A stretch of 35,260 nt of DNA from Cryobacterium fucosi (lineage in GTDB: Bacteria > Actinomycetota > Actinomycetes > Actinomycetales > Microbacteriaceae), in the NCBI RefSeq assembly GCF_004403515.1, contig NZ_SOHH01000037.1, positions 1 through 35,260 on the forward strand, read 5' to 3'. Under the pieces are notes generated by a model. The model saw nothing but the letters and a program-made list of their open reading frames with translations, had not been told where the DNA came from and ran no database searches. Below are positions 26,385 to 34,177 of the stretch, in pieces. Every line of letters begins with the position of its first letter. Within the stretch, counting starts at the first letter, position 1. A program made the position numbers and the translations under genes.

Positions 26385-27322
26385 GCGATGCCTCCCCGGG
26401 GAATGGTCGCGGACAGTGCGTCCGGGGCGGTCACCGGTTCGGCGTCCCACCGCCCATAGACGAGCTCGGTGTTCGAGGAGATCTGCGCGGCGAGCATGGT
26501 GACATCCGTTTCGAGGTGGTCGGCCATGGCGCGGAGGGTGTGCGGCAGAAGGTAAGGGGCGTTCGGGCGGCCCCGGAAGGGCACCGGGGTGAGGAACGGG
26601 GCATCCGTCTCGACCAGGATCAGCCGGCGCGGGATCGCGGCGAGGGCGCCCCGCAGGTTGCCCGCGTTCTTGAAGGTGACCGTGCCGGAGAAGGAGAGGT
26701 ACCAGCCGTTGTCGGCGCAGATCCTGGCCATTTCGGCGTCGCCGGAGAAGCAGTGGAACACGGTGCGTTCGGGGGCGCCGACGCGGAGCAGGGTCTCGAT
26801 GACCTCGGCATGGGCGTCGCGGTCGTGGATCTGCAGGGCGAGGCCGTGCTGCTTCGCGATCTCGATGTGCGCCTCGAACGACCGGTGCTGGGCGGCATGG
26901 CCCTCTGGACCGGTGCGGAAGAAGTCCAGGCCGGTCTCGCCGACGGCGACGACCCTGGGGCGTGCGGCCAGCCCGGAGATCTCGGCCAGGGCGTCGTCCA
27001 GGGTGCCGGCGGCCTCGTAGGCCGGGGCTTCGTTGGGGTGGATGGCGACGGCCGCGAGCATGCGCGGCTCCGCGGCGGCTGCCTCTGCCGCCCAGCGCGA
27101 GGATTCCAGGTCACCGCCGACCTGGATGACGCCGCGGATGCCGACGCTGGATGCCCGGTCGAGCTGCTCGGCCACGCTCAGTCCCTCGTCGCCGTCGGCG
27201 ATTCCCCGTCCTGAGCCGGTTGAAGGGTCGAGGTGGGTGTGGTTGTCATAGACCGGGACGATGAGCGGCTCCGGCAGCGGCGGATAGCGCAGGTCGCCAC
27301 TCGCGGCGCCCTGGTCAGCCAA
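26381..27322 (-). CDS. tatD: TatD-family metal-dependent hydrolase (DNase)
   Basis: 313 residues. TatD proteins are TIM-barrel, two-metal hydrolases with 3'-exonuclease activity. Metal ligands are in the YDNHTHLD motif, GETGLDF, QIHDRDAHAEVIE, the HCFSGD segment and ETDAPFLTP. TTG 27322 is the preferred start: it overlaps the metG end by 8 bp, with GAGG six bases upstream, and relatives share the YPPLPEPL..VPVYDNHTHL leader. An eight-residue insert (PSTGSGRG) follows HTHLD and looks repeat-derived. The stop overlaps the rsmA start. Confidence 0.92.
   Translation of the reverse strand: MADQGAASGDLRYPPLPEPLIVPVYDNHTHLDPSTGSGRGIADGDEGLSVAEQLDRASSVGIRGVIQVGGDLESSRWAAEAAAAEPRMLAAVAIHPNEAPAYEAAGTLDDALAEISGLAARPRVVAVGETGLDFFRTGPEGHAAQHRSFEAHIEIAKQHGLALQIHDRDAHAEVIETLLRVGAPERTVFHCFSGDAEMARICADNGWYLSFSGTVTFKNAGNLRGALAAIPRRLILVETDAPFLTPVPFRGRPNAPYLLPHTLRAMADHLETDVTMLAAQISSNTELVYGRWDAEPVTAPDALSATIPRGGIA
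27203..27226 (-). repeat. 24-nt repeat-like insertion in tatD (encodes PSTGSGRG)
   Basis: The stretch cccttcaaccggctcaggac resembles the widespread cccttcgacaggctcaggac-type repeat of these genomes, which translates as PSTGSG. From memory, relatives read HTHLE-IADGDE here, without it. It preserves the frame and lies right after the metal-binding HxH motif. Moderate confidence because the comparison is from recall. Confidence 0.55.
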
Positions 27323-28877
27323 CCATGGCCTCGATGCGGGGGAACAGCGCCTCGAGCGGGGACACGTGGGTGCCGCCGGTCCACTGCCAGGCCTGGTCGA
27401 TGCGCACGTCGGGGAGCTCGCCGGTGCCGCCGAGCGCCTGCCAGAGCTTCGCGGTGGCCTGAGGCACGACCGGGGACAGCAGCACGGCAAGCGTGCCGAG
27501 TCCGCGCACGGCGGTGAACAGCACGGCTTCGAGCCGGGCCCGGTTGGCGGGGTCCTTGGCGAGGGCCCACGGTTCCTGGATGGTGATGTAGCCGTTGAGC
27601 TCGTCGACCAGCTCCCAGATCGCGGCGATCGCCTCGTGGATGGCGAGGCGGGCGATTGCCTCGCCCGCGGCATCCGTGGCCCGCTTTTCGGTGGCGCGGA
27701 TCAGTTCGTCGTCCTCGGAGAAGACCGTGGGGGTCGGGATCTCGCCGTCGCAGTAGCGCACGACCATGGCGATCACGCGGGAGGCGAGGTTGCCGAACCC
27801 GTTCGCAAGCTCGGACTGGTAGCGGGCGGAGAGGTCCTCCCAGGAGAATGACCCGTCCTGGCCGAAGCTGATGGCGCGCATGAAGTAGTAGCGGAACGCG
27901 TCGGAGCCGAAGGTGTCGGTGATCTGGCTCGGAGCGATGCCGGTGAGCTTGGACTTGCTCATCTTCTCGCCGCCGACCAGCAGCCAGCCGTGGCCGAAGA
28001 CACGGCGGGGCACCTCGATGTCGGCCGCGAGGAGCATGGCCGGCCAGATCACGGCGTGGAACCGGAGGATGTCCTTGCCCACGATATGGGTGGCCGGCCA
28101 GAGCCGGCTGAACTTCTCGTCGTCGTGGCCATAGCCGGCGGCGGTGACGTAGTTGAGCAGCGCGTCGAACCAGACGTAGACGACGTGGCTGTCGTCCCAC
28201 GGCACCTTGATGCCCCAGTCGAAGCTGGAGCGTGAGATCGACAGGTCGGAGAGACCCTGCTTGACGAAGGAGATGACCTCATTGCGTGCGGCGGCGGGCT
28301 GCACGAAATCGGGGTTGTCCTCGTACAGCGCGAGGAGCCGGTCGGCGAAGGTGCTCATCCGGAAGAAGTAGTTCTTCTCGTGCAGGAGCTCGACCGGGAT
28401 GGAGTGGATGGCGCAGACCTGCTGGCCGACGAATTCGCCGGTGCCGTCGATGAGGTCGCTCGGCTGCTTGTATTCCTCACAGCCCACACAGTAGAAACCC
28501 TCGTACTCGCCCGTGTAGATGTGGCCGGCGTCGTAGAGGTGCTGAAGGAACTTCTGCGCGTTCACCTCGTGGCGTTCATCCGTCGTGCGGATGAAGTCGT
28601 CATTCTGGATGTCGACGGTCTGCAGCAGGGGCTTCCAGGCGGTCTCGACCAGGCGGTCGGCCCACTCCTTCGGAGTGACGCCGTTGGCGGTCGCGGTGCG
28701 CAGGATCTTCTGCCCGTGCTCGTCCGTTCCCGTCAGCAGCCAGGCGTCTTCGCCGGCCTGCCGGTGCCAGCGCGCGAGCACATCGGCAGCCACCTCGGTG
28801 TAGGCGTGCCCGATATGAGGGACATCGTTCACGTAGAAAATCGGCGTGGTGATGTAGAAGGATGAGCCGTCGGACAT
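27315..28877 (-). CDS. metG: Methionyl-tRNA synthetase
   Basis: 520 residues. It charges tRNA-Met. The class I signatures are HIGH at residues 21-24 (PHIGHAYTEV) and KMSKS near residue 305 (EKMSKSKLTGI). The zinc/connective insertion has CVGC ... CAIH; the anticodon-binding helical domain follows and there is no C-terminal tRNA-binding OB domain, as in other actinobacterial short MetG. ATG 28875-28877 is preferred (MSDGSSFYITTPIFYVND), with an alternative ATG three codons upstream. TAGGAT sits 7 nt before it, so the transcript may be leaderless. First gene of metG-tatD-rsmA-ispE. Confidence 0.97.
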   Translation of the reverse strand: MSDGSSFYITTPIFYVNDVPHIGHAYTEVAADVLARWHRQAGEDAWLLTGTDEHGQKILRTATANGVTPKEWADRLVETAWKPLLQTVDIQNDDFIRTTDERHEVNAQKFLQHLYDAGHIYTGEYEGFYCVGCEEYKQPSDLIDGTGEFVGQQVCAIHSIPVELLHEKNYFFRMSTFADRLLALYEDNPDFVQPAAARNEVISFVKQGLSDLSISRSSFDWGIKVPWDDSHVVYVWFDALLNYVTAAGYGHDDEKFSRLWPATHIVGKDILRFHAVIWPAMLLAADIEVPRRVFGHGWLLVGGEKMSKSKLTGIAPSQITDTFGSDAFRYYFMRAISFGQDGSFSWEDLSARYQSELANGFGNLASRVIAMVVRYCDGEIPTPTVFSEDDELIRATEKRATDAAGEAIARLAIHEAIAAIWELVDELNGYITIQEPWALAKDPANRARLEAVLFTAVRGLGTLAVLLSPVVPQATAKLWQALGGTGELPDVRIDQAWQWTGGTHVSPLEALFPRIEAMVG

Positions 28878-28918
28878 GCCCCCCATCCTATTGGGAGCGG
28901 CGGATGACGCCCGCCCTG

Positions 28919-29965
28919 TTACGGTACGAGCCCACTGTCGGCCCTCACCGGGGCGGAAGCGGGGGTGAACTCGGTCGCCCTGTCCGCGGGGTGCTTCCGC
29001 GGATGCCCGAACACCGGCGGCAGCACCTCGTGGGCGGGCGGGCCGGCGACCCGGCCGGGCTCGTCCCTGGTGGCCTCGGATTCCCGCACGTCGACGCCCC
29101 GCACCTTCTGGCGGGCGTAGCCGACCGGGTGCAGGCTGAGCACGATCTTGCCGTGGGCGTGCCCGGCCTCAAGCTCGCGGTAGGCATCCTGCACCTGGTC
29201 GAAGGGGTAGATCGCCGCGACCGGCACGACGATCTGGCGGTCGGCCACCATCCGGGCGATCTTCGCGAGCAGCACGGTTTCGGTCGTGTCCGCCGAGCGG
29301 AGATTGGCGAGGGAATCGTCGCCCAGATGATCGAGCTCGGCGTCGATGCCGTTCGGTGCGAGCCTGGCCAGCCGCGCGGCGAGGCCCGGTCCGTACTCTA
29401 CCGGAACGACCCCGAGCTGGCGGAGGCGGTCGAAGCTCTCCGGACCGGCCGTTCCGATCACGGTGGCGCCGCGCAGCCGGGCAAGCTGGGCGGCGATGCC
29501 GCCGACCCCGCCTGCGGCGGCGTGCACGAGCACGGTGCGGCCGGGGTGCGGGTTCACGTCCTGCACCGCCCGCCAGGCGTTGGCGCCGGCAACGTAGAGG
29601 CTGCCCGCGACCTCCCAGGCCAGGGAATCGGGCTTGCGGACGATGTCGGTCGCCGGAACGGCGACGAGTTCGGCCTGGGATCCGCGGACGGTGTGCCCCA
29701 TCACCTCGTCGCCGACCTTCCAACCGGAGACGCCGACACCGAGCTGTCGAACGATGCCGGCGAAGTCACTGCCCTGTCCAACCGGGAAGCGCGCGGGCCA
29801 TTCCGCGTCGAAACGACCCTCCCTGATGGCCGCCTCCACCGGGTTGAGTCCGACGGCCACGACGCCGACGAGAACCTCGCCCGGGCCGGGAACGGGATCG
29901 GGCACCTCAAGGATCTGGAGAACATCCGGGCCGCCGTAGCGGGAGAACCTCACCGCTCGGGTCAT
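28919..29965 (-). CDS. Quinone-oxidoreductase-like NADP-dependent dehydrogenase (MDR family)
   Basis: 348 residues; relatives are ~305-320. GroES-like N-terminal half (GPGEVLVGVVAVGLNPVEAA, QGSDFAGIV) and Rossmann half with VHAAAGGVGGIAAQLARLRG. No structural-zinc cysteines, so it is of the zinc-independent quinone oxidoreductase type. Start ATG 29963-29965 has an ideal AGGAGGT. Two oddities: the stretch between AELDHLG and TTETVLLAKIARMVADRQ seems ~30 residues shorter than in relatives, and after the normal end GKIVLSL about 65 low-conservation residues follow to the TAA 42 bp before metG. Together these suggest a decaying gene or a lost stop codon. Confidence 0.85.
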   Translation of the reverse strand: MTRAVRFSRYGGPDVLQILEVPDPVPGPGEVLVGVVAVGLNPVEAAIREGRFDAEWPARFPVGQGSDFAGIVRQLGVGVSGWKVGDEVMGHTVRGSQAELVAVPATDIVRKPDSLAWEVAGSLYVAGANAWRAVQDVNPHPGRTVLVHAAAGGVGGIAAQLARLRGATVIGTAGPESFDRLRQLGVVPVEYGPGLAARLARLAPNGIDAELDHLGDDSLANLRSADTTETVLLAKIARMVADRQIVVPVAAIYPFDQVQDAYRELEAGHAHGKIVLSLHPVGYARQKVRGVDVRESEATRDEPGRVAGPPAHEVLPPVFGHPRKHPADRATEFTPASAPVRADSGLVP

Positions 29966-30046
29966 CGCACACCTCCTCGCTCCCCTGACAACCTCAACCA
30001 TGAGCCGGTCTCAACTATTCCCAGACACCGTCAACCCCTAACCCCT

Positions 30047-30131
30047 GCCGAATTCGACGGACATTTTGCTGGAATCGAGGCATCCGGGCCGATTCCGGTG
30101 CGAAAACGCAAAAATCTCCGTCGAATTCGAC
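30047..30131. repeat. 85-nt inverted-repeat element, copy 2
   Basis: Left arm 30047-30067 and right arm 30111-30131 pair at 19 of 21 positions; the right arm is identical to that of copy 1. The interior is again 43 nt but of unrelated sequence, with its own hairpin ggaatcg (30071-30077) / cgattcc (30090-30096). Located 14 bp after the rsmI stop, before the oxidoreductase gene. Confidence 0.9.
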
Positions 30132-30144
30132 GGGGGCAGGCAGG

Positions 30145-31011
30145 TCAGCCCAGGGGCAGGTCGGAGTAGTCCGGCTTCGCGGGAGCCGGACTGCCGGACT
30201 TCTTCTGCAGCGCCGCCTCGTAGAGCTCACGTTTACCGAGGCCGGACGCGGCGGAGACATCCGCGGCGGCCTCCTTCAGGCGGGCACCGGCCGCGACGAG
30301 GGCGAGCACCTCGGCGACGCCGGTCGGCAGGTCGAGCACGCGCGCCTCGGCGCCGGCGACGACGATGCAGATCTCGCCCTTGACGCCTGCCGCAGCCCAC
30401 TCGGCCAGTTCGGCCGCCGTGCCCCGTTTCACTTCCTCGTAGAACTTGGTCAGCTCCCGGCAGACGACCACGCGGCGGTCGGTTCCGAGCACGGCGCCAA
30501 GGTCAGTGAGGGATGCCGCGAGCCGGTTGGGCGATTCGAAGAAGACCATGGTGCGCCGCTCGGCCGCCACCTCGCGCAGTGCGGTGACCCGATCGCCGTG
30601 CTTGCGCGGGAGGAAGCCCTCGAAGGTGAATCGGTCGGTCGGCAGCCCCGACACGGCGAGCGCAGTGAGCACGGCCGATGGGCCGGGCAGCGCCGAGACG
30701 ACCACGCCGGCGGCGACCGCCGCGTCGACGAGATGGAATCCCGGGTCGGAGACGGTGGGCATCCCCGCGTCACTGAGCACGAGGACATCCGTGTCGCGGG
30801 CCAGTTCGGCCAGCTCTGCCGCCTTGCCGCGCTCGTTGTGGTCGTGCAGGCTGATCAGTTTAGGCCGGTTGTCGATGCCGAGGGCCTTGAGCAGGTGCAC
30901 GGTGACGCGGGTGTCTTCGGCTGCGATGACCGTCGCGGTCGTGAGGGCCTCGACGAGCCGTCGGGAGACGTCGCCGAGGTTTCCGATCGGGGTGGCTGCC
31001 AGGATGATCAT
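30145..31011 (-). CDS. rsmI: 16S rRNA (cytidine1402-2'-O)-methyltransferase RsmI
   Basis: 288 residues. It methylates the ribose of C1402 in the ribosomal P site. Tetrapyrrole-methylase fold motifs: ILAATPIGNLGDVSRRLVEA, EDTRVT, LSDAGMPTVSDPGF and ALPGPSAVLTALAVSGLPTD, then FEGFLPRK. ATG 31009-31011 is the first codon that fits the family; the much longer frame upstream lies antisense to the mannosyltransferase gene and is not real. GGGAG lies just upstream. Divergent from pmt by 39 bp, the same arrangement as in M. tuberculosis (Rv1002c/Rv1003). Confidence 0.96.
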   Translation of the reverse strand: MIILAATPIGNLGDVSRRLVEALTTATVIAAEDTRVTVHLLKALGIDNRPKLISLHDHNERGKAAELAELARDTDVLVLSDAGMPTVSDPGFHLVDAAVAAGVVVSALPGPSAVLTALAVSGLPTDRFTFEGFLPRKHGDRVTALREVAAERRTMVFFESPNRLAASLTDLGAVLGTDRRVVVCRELTKFYEEVKRGTAAELAEWAAAGVKGEICIVVAGAEARVLDLPTGVAEVLALVAAGARLKEAAADVSAASGLGKRELYEAALQKKSGSPAPAKPDYSDLPLG

Positions 31012-31050
31012 GCTCCCAGTCTCGCAGTCGCGGCTCACTACGATGGTCAG

Positions 31051-32664
31051 GTGCTCCTCAATCGCCGCTGGTTCTCCTGGGCCGGCCCCCTCGCGGTGGT
31101 CACGCTGGCCGCGATCCTGCGACTCTGGAACCTCGGCAGCCCGCACTCCCTGGTCTTCGACGAGACGTTCTACGTGAAGGACGCCTGGTCGCTCTTCAAC
31201 AACGGTTACGAATCGACCTGGCCGGACAAGGCCGATACGCTCTTCGCGGCGGGGCACACCGATATCTTCAGCACGAACCCGGCCTTCGTCGTGCATCCGC
31301 CGCTGGGCAAGTGGCTGATCTCGCTGGGGATGGCCGCGTTCGGGCCGGAGAGCAGCTGGGGCTGGCGGATCGCGACCGCCGTGATCGGCGTGCTCGCGGT
31401 CGTGCTGCTGATGCTGGTCGCGAAGAAGCTGTTCGGGTCGACGGTGCTCGCGGTGGTGGCGGGGTTCCTGTTCGCGATCGACGGCAACGCCATCGTGATG
31501 TCGCGGGTCGCCCTGCTCGACAACTCGGTCATGTTCTTCGCGCTGCTCGGTTTCGGGGCCGTGCTCCTCGATCGGGACCGGCACTCCACCCGGCTCGCCG
31601 AGTGGATGGCCCGGCGCCGGGACGCCGGGCGGGAGCCGGGCTGGGGCCCGACCATCTGGTGGCGGCCCTGGCTGCTCGCCGCCGGGCTCGCGTTCGGGCT
31701 GGCCTGCAGCGTCAAATGGTCCGGTCTGTATTTCCTGGCCGCGTTCGGCCTCTACCTCGTGGTCGTGGACGCGCTCGCCCGCCGCCGGGCCGGCATCGCG
31801 TTCTGGTGGAGTGCCGCCGTGCTCAAACAGGCTCCGGCCACCTTCCTGCTGCTGGTGCCCGCTGCGGTGACCACCTTCCTGCTCTCCTGGACCGGCTGGT
31901 TCGTCACCGCGGAGGGTTTTTACCGCAACTGGGCTGCCTCCCCCGGCGCCGCCTGGACCGGCGCGCTGGCGTGGGTGCCCGATTCGGTGCAGAGCTTCTG
32001 GCACTATCAGGTGGCCGCGTACACCTATCACGTCGGCCTGGCGACGCCGCATCCGTACCAGGCCAACCCGCTGACCTGGCTGTTCATGACCCGGCCGACG
32101 AGCATGTACTATCAGGGCTCGGCCCTGGGCGAGGACGGCTGCGATTTCACGACCTGCTCCGAGGCGATCACCGGGATCGCCAACCCCGTGATCTGGTGGG
32201 CCGCGACCGCCGCGATCCTCTACCTCGTCTACCGGCTCGCGCGGTACCGCGAGTGGCGGGTCGGCCTGATCCTGATGGGCATGGCCGGCGGCTACCTGCC
32301 CTGGCTGATGTACCTCGGCCGCACGGTGTTCCAGTTCTACACGATCGCGTTCGAGCCCTACCTGCTGCTGGGCCTGACCTGCGTCATCGGCATCTTCCTC
32401 GGTCTCCTGCCCGGGCTGGGGAACCGGTCAGCGACGACGGCGACGGTCGCGACGGATGCGGCGGATGCGACAGTTGCGACAGCGGCGACGGATGCGGCGG
32501 CGACGGAGGACACGGAGCGCGGCCGGCGCACCGGCATCCGTGTCGTCGTGGGCTACCTCATCGCCGCCGCGCTGGTGAGCGCCTTCTTCTACCCGCTCTG
32601 GACCGGGATGCAAACGTCGTTCCAGTTCTGGCAGCTGCACATCTGGCTGCCCAGCTGGCGCTGA
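31051..32664 (+). CDS. pmt: Protein O-mannosyltransferase (dolichyl/polyprenyl-P-mannose dependent)
   Basis: 537 residues, multi-pass membrane GT39 enzyme that transfers mannose from polyprenyl-phosphomannose to Ser/Thr of exported proteins. The first extracytoplasmic loop has the catalytic FDETFYVKDAW motif (Asp-Glu) and later VHPPLGKW. There are roughly ten or more hydrophobic segments, and the PMT C-terminal four-helix domain lies in the last third. GTG 31051 is preferred: TACGAT ends exactly six bases before it and no ribosome site is seen, so the mRNA may be leaderless. A linker near residues 460-490 is a low-complexity Ala/Thr/Asp run. Known in mycobacteria next to rsmI. Confidence 0.94.
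   Translation: MLLNRRWFSWAGPLAVVTLAAILRLWNLGSPHSLVFDETFYVKDAWSLFNNGYESTWPDKADTLFAAGHTDIFSTNPAFVVHPPLGKWLISLGMAAFGPESSWGWRIATAVIGVLAVVLLMLVAKKLFGSTVLAVVAGFLFAIDGNAIVMSRVALLDNSVMFFALLGFGAVLLDRDRHSTRLAEWMARRRDAGREPGWGPTIWWRPWLLAAGLAFGLACSVKWSGLYFLAAFGLYLVVVDALARRRAGIAFWWSAAVLKQAPATFLLLVPAAVTTFLLSWTGWFVTAEGFYRNWAASPGAAWTGALAWVPDSVQSFWHYQVAAYTYHVGLATPHPYQANPLTWLFMTRPTSMYYQGSALGEDGCDFTTCSEAITGIANPVIWWAATAAILYLVYRLARYREWRVGLILMGMAGGYLPWLMYLGRTVFQFYTIAFEPYLLLGLTCVIGIFLGLLPGLGNRSATTATVATDAADATVATAATDAAATEDTERGRRTGIRVVVGYLIAAALVSAFFYPLWTGMQTSFQFWQLHIWLPSWR
32430..32510 (+). repeat. Degenerate gcgacggatgcg / gcgacagttgcg repeats in pmt
   Basis: About 80 nt of imperfect 6-15-nt units rich in gcgac and ggatgcg encode ATVATDAADATVATAATDAA. 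The run lies in the loop before the last membrane helix. It uses GAT for Asp, unusual against the strong GAC preference of the gene. Confidence 0.7.
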
Positions 32665-32733
32665 CGCGGGCGTGCATCGGGCAGGATTCGGGACGGATTC
32701 TTTGGTTCCGGAAGGCGCATTCATACCCCCCGG

Positions 32734-32753
32734 ATATGCCCCAGATGGCATAT
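32734..32753. promoter_or_regulatory. Inverted repeat ATATGCC-n6-GGCATAT upstream of the desaturase
   Basis: A perfect 7-bp inverted repeat in a 216-bp gap (32665-32880) that is noticeably richer in A/T than the genes. It could be an operator or the pmt terminator. Further down, TAGGAT (32803-32808) is a possible -10 and the long leader (tgttttacgagtaattgc region) may matter for expression in the cold. AAAGG precedes the ATG. All roles are inference. Confidence 0.35.
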
Positions 32754-32880
32754 AACGACTGGGAAACACGTGTGAATCCCCCACCTCGACAGGGGTCCCG
32801 CCCATAGGATGACTGTTATCTGTTTTACGAGTAATTGCTCCCCTACCGACTGAGAAGTCCAGATACCAAACAAAGGCCTC

Positions 32881-33981
32881 ATGTCGGAAACAACCGTCGT
32901 GCCCACGGTGCGCATCGTCAAGACCCGCCCGGGTGGCGACTCGAAGAATCCAACGACCGAGTACTCATCCCTGCTGCACACCGTGCGCAACCTGGGTCTC
33001 TTGAAGCGCGCGACCGGGTTCTACTGGTTCGTCTTCTCCATGCTGGTGCTCGCCACCGGCGCCGCCGCGACCGGCTTCGTGCTGCTCGGCGACAGCTGGT
33101 ACCAGCTGATCATCGCCGCCGTGCTCGGCATCATCCTCACCCAGTTCGCGTTCCTCGCCCACGAGGCTTCGCACCGCCAGGTCTTCCAGTCGGGACCCGC
33201 CAACGACAGGGCCGGCCGCATCCTCGCCAACCTGTTCGTCGGCATCAGCTACGCCTGGTGGATGAACAAGCACAGCCGCCACCACGCCAACCCGAACGTG
33301 ATCGGCAAGGACCCCGACATCGACCCCGACTTCATTGTCTTCCGCGAGGAGGACGCCGCGAAGGTCAGCTGGCTCGGCAGCTTCGTCACCCGAAAGCAGG
33401 GCTACCTGTTCTTCCCGCTGCTGATGGCCGAGGGGTTCAACCTGCACGTGCAGGGCTTCAAGACGGTCTTCGGTCGCGGCAAGGTCGACAAGCGCTGGCT
33501 CGAAATCAGCATGCTGTCGACCCGCATCCTGCTCTACGTCGCCGTGATCTTCTACTTCCTCCCGCTCGGCATGGCGTTCGCCTTCATCGGCGTGCAACTC
33601 GCCGTCTTCGGCGTGTACATGGGAGCGTCCTTCGCCCCCAACCACAAGGGGATGCCGCAACTCCCGAACGAGAGCAAGGTCGACTTCCTCCGCCGCCAGG
33701 TGCTCACCTCGCGGAACATCCGCGGCGGCACGTTCATGGACACCTTCATGGGCGGCCTGAACTACCAGGTCGAGCACCACCTGTTTCCGAACATGGCTCG
33801 CCCGCACCTGCGGAAGGCGCAGGAGATCACCAAGGAATACTGCCAGTCGCACAACATCCTCTACACCGAGACCGGCCTGTTCCAGTCCTACGGCATCGTG
33901 ATCGCCTACTTGAACAAGGTCGGGCTCTCCGCCAGGGACCCGTTCGACTGCCCGATGGTCGCCCGCTTCCACCACCGCTGA
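32881..33981 (+). CDS. Membrane fatty-acid desaturase (DesA3-like, acyl-CoA delta-9 type)
   Basis: 366 residues. The three histidine boxes of membrane di-iron desaturases are present: AHEASHRQ (~residue 95), HSRHH (~139) and QVEHHLFP (~300). Hydrophobic pairs (MLVLATGAAATGFVLLG with LIIAAVLGIILTQFAFLA; LLYVAVIFYFLPLG with AFAFIGVQLAVFGVYMG) flank the boxes. It inserts a double bond in acyl chains, adjusting membrane fluidity; needs an electron donor not encoded here. Start ATG 32881 with AAAGG five bases upstream. A strong terminator follows at 34050-34085. Confidence 0.94.
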   Translation: MSETTVVPTVRIVKTRPGGDSKNPTTEYSSLLHTVRNLGLLKRATGFYWFVFSMLVLATGAAATGFVLLGDSWYQLIIAAVLGIILTQFAFLAHEASHRQVFQSGPANDRAGRILANLFVGISYAWWMNKHSRHHANPNVIGKDPDIDPDFIVFREEDAAKVSWLGSFVTRKQGYLFFPLLMAEGFNLHVQGFKTVFGRGKVDKRWLEISMLSTRILLYVAVIFYFLPLGMAFAFIGVQLAVFGVYMGASFAPNHKGMPQLPNESKVDFLRRQVLTSRNIRGGTFMDTFMGGLNYQVEHHLFPNMARPHLRKAQEITKEYCQSHNILYTETGLFQSYGIVIAYLNKVGLSARDPFDCPMVARFHHR

Positions 33982-34049
33982 TCTCCGGCGCCCCGCGCCC
34001 TTCCGGCCCGGCGTCCTCCCCGGCCCGGGACTTCCGCCGAACTGAGAGC

Positions 34050-34085
34050 AAAGCCGCCCTTTCCCCCGGAAAGGGCGGCTTTTCT
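34050..34085 (+). terminator. Rho-independent terminator after the desaturase gene
   Basis: Perfect 15-bp stem (34050-34064 with 34068-34082), a three-base CCC loop and a short T-rich tail. It starts 69 bp after the desaturase stop. Best terminator in the window. Confidence 0.92.
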
Positions 34086-34177
34086 CACGTCTCGGCGAGG
34101 ACGGCACAGGCGGGTGGCGGGGATCGGCGCAGAGGCGCGGGCGCGGGACCGGTTCCCGGCGGCGTAGGCTCGGAGAA

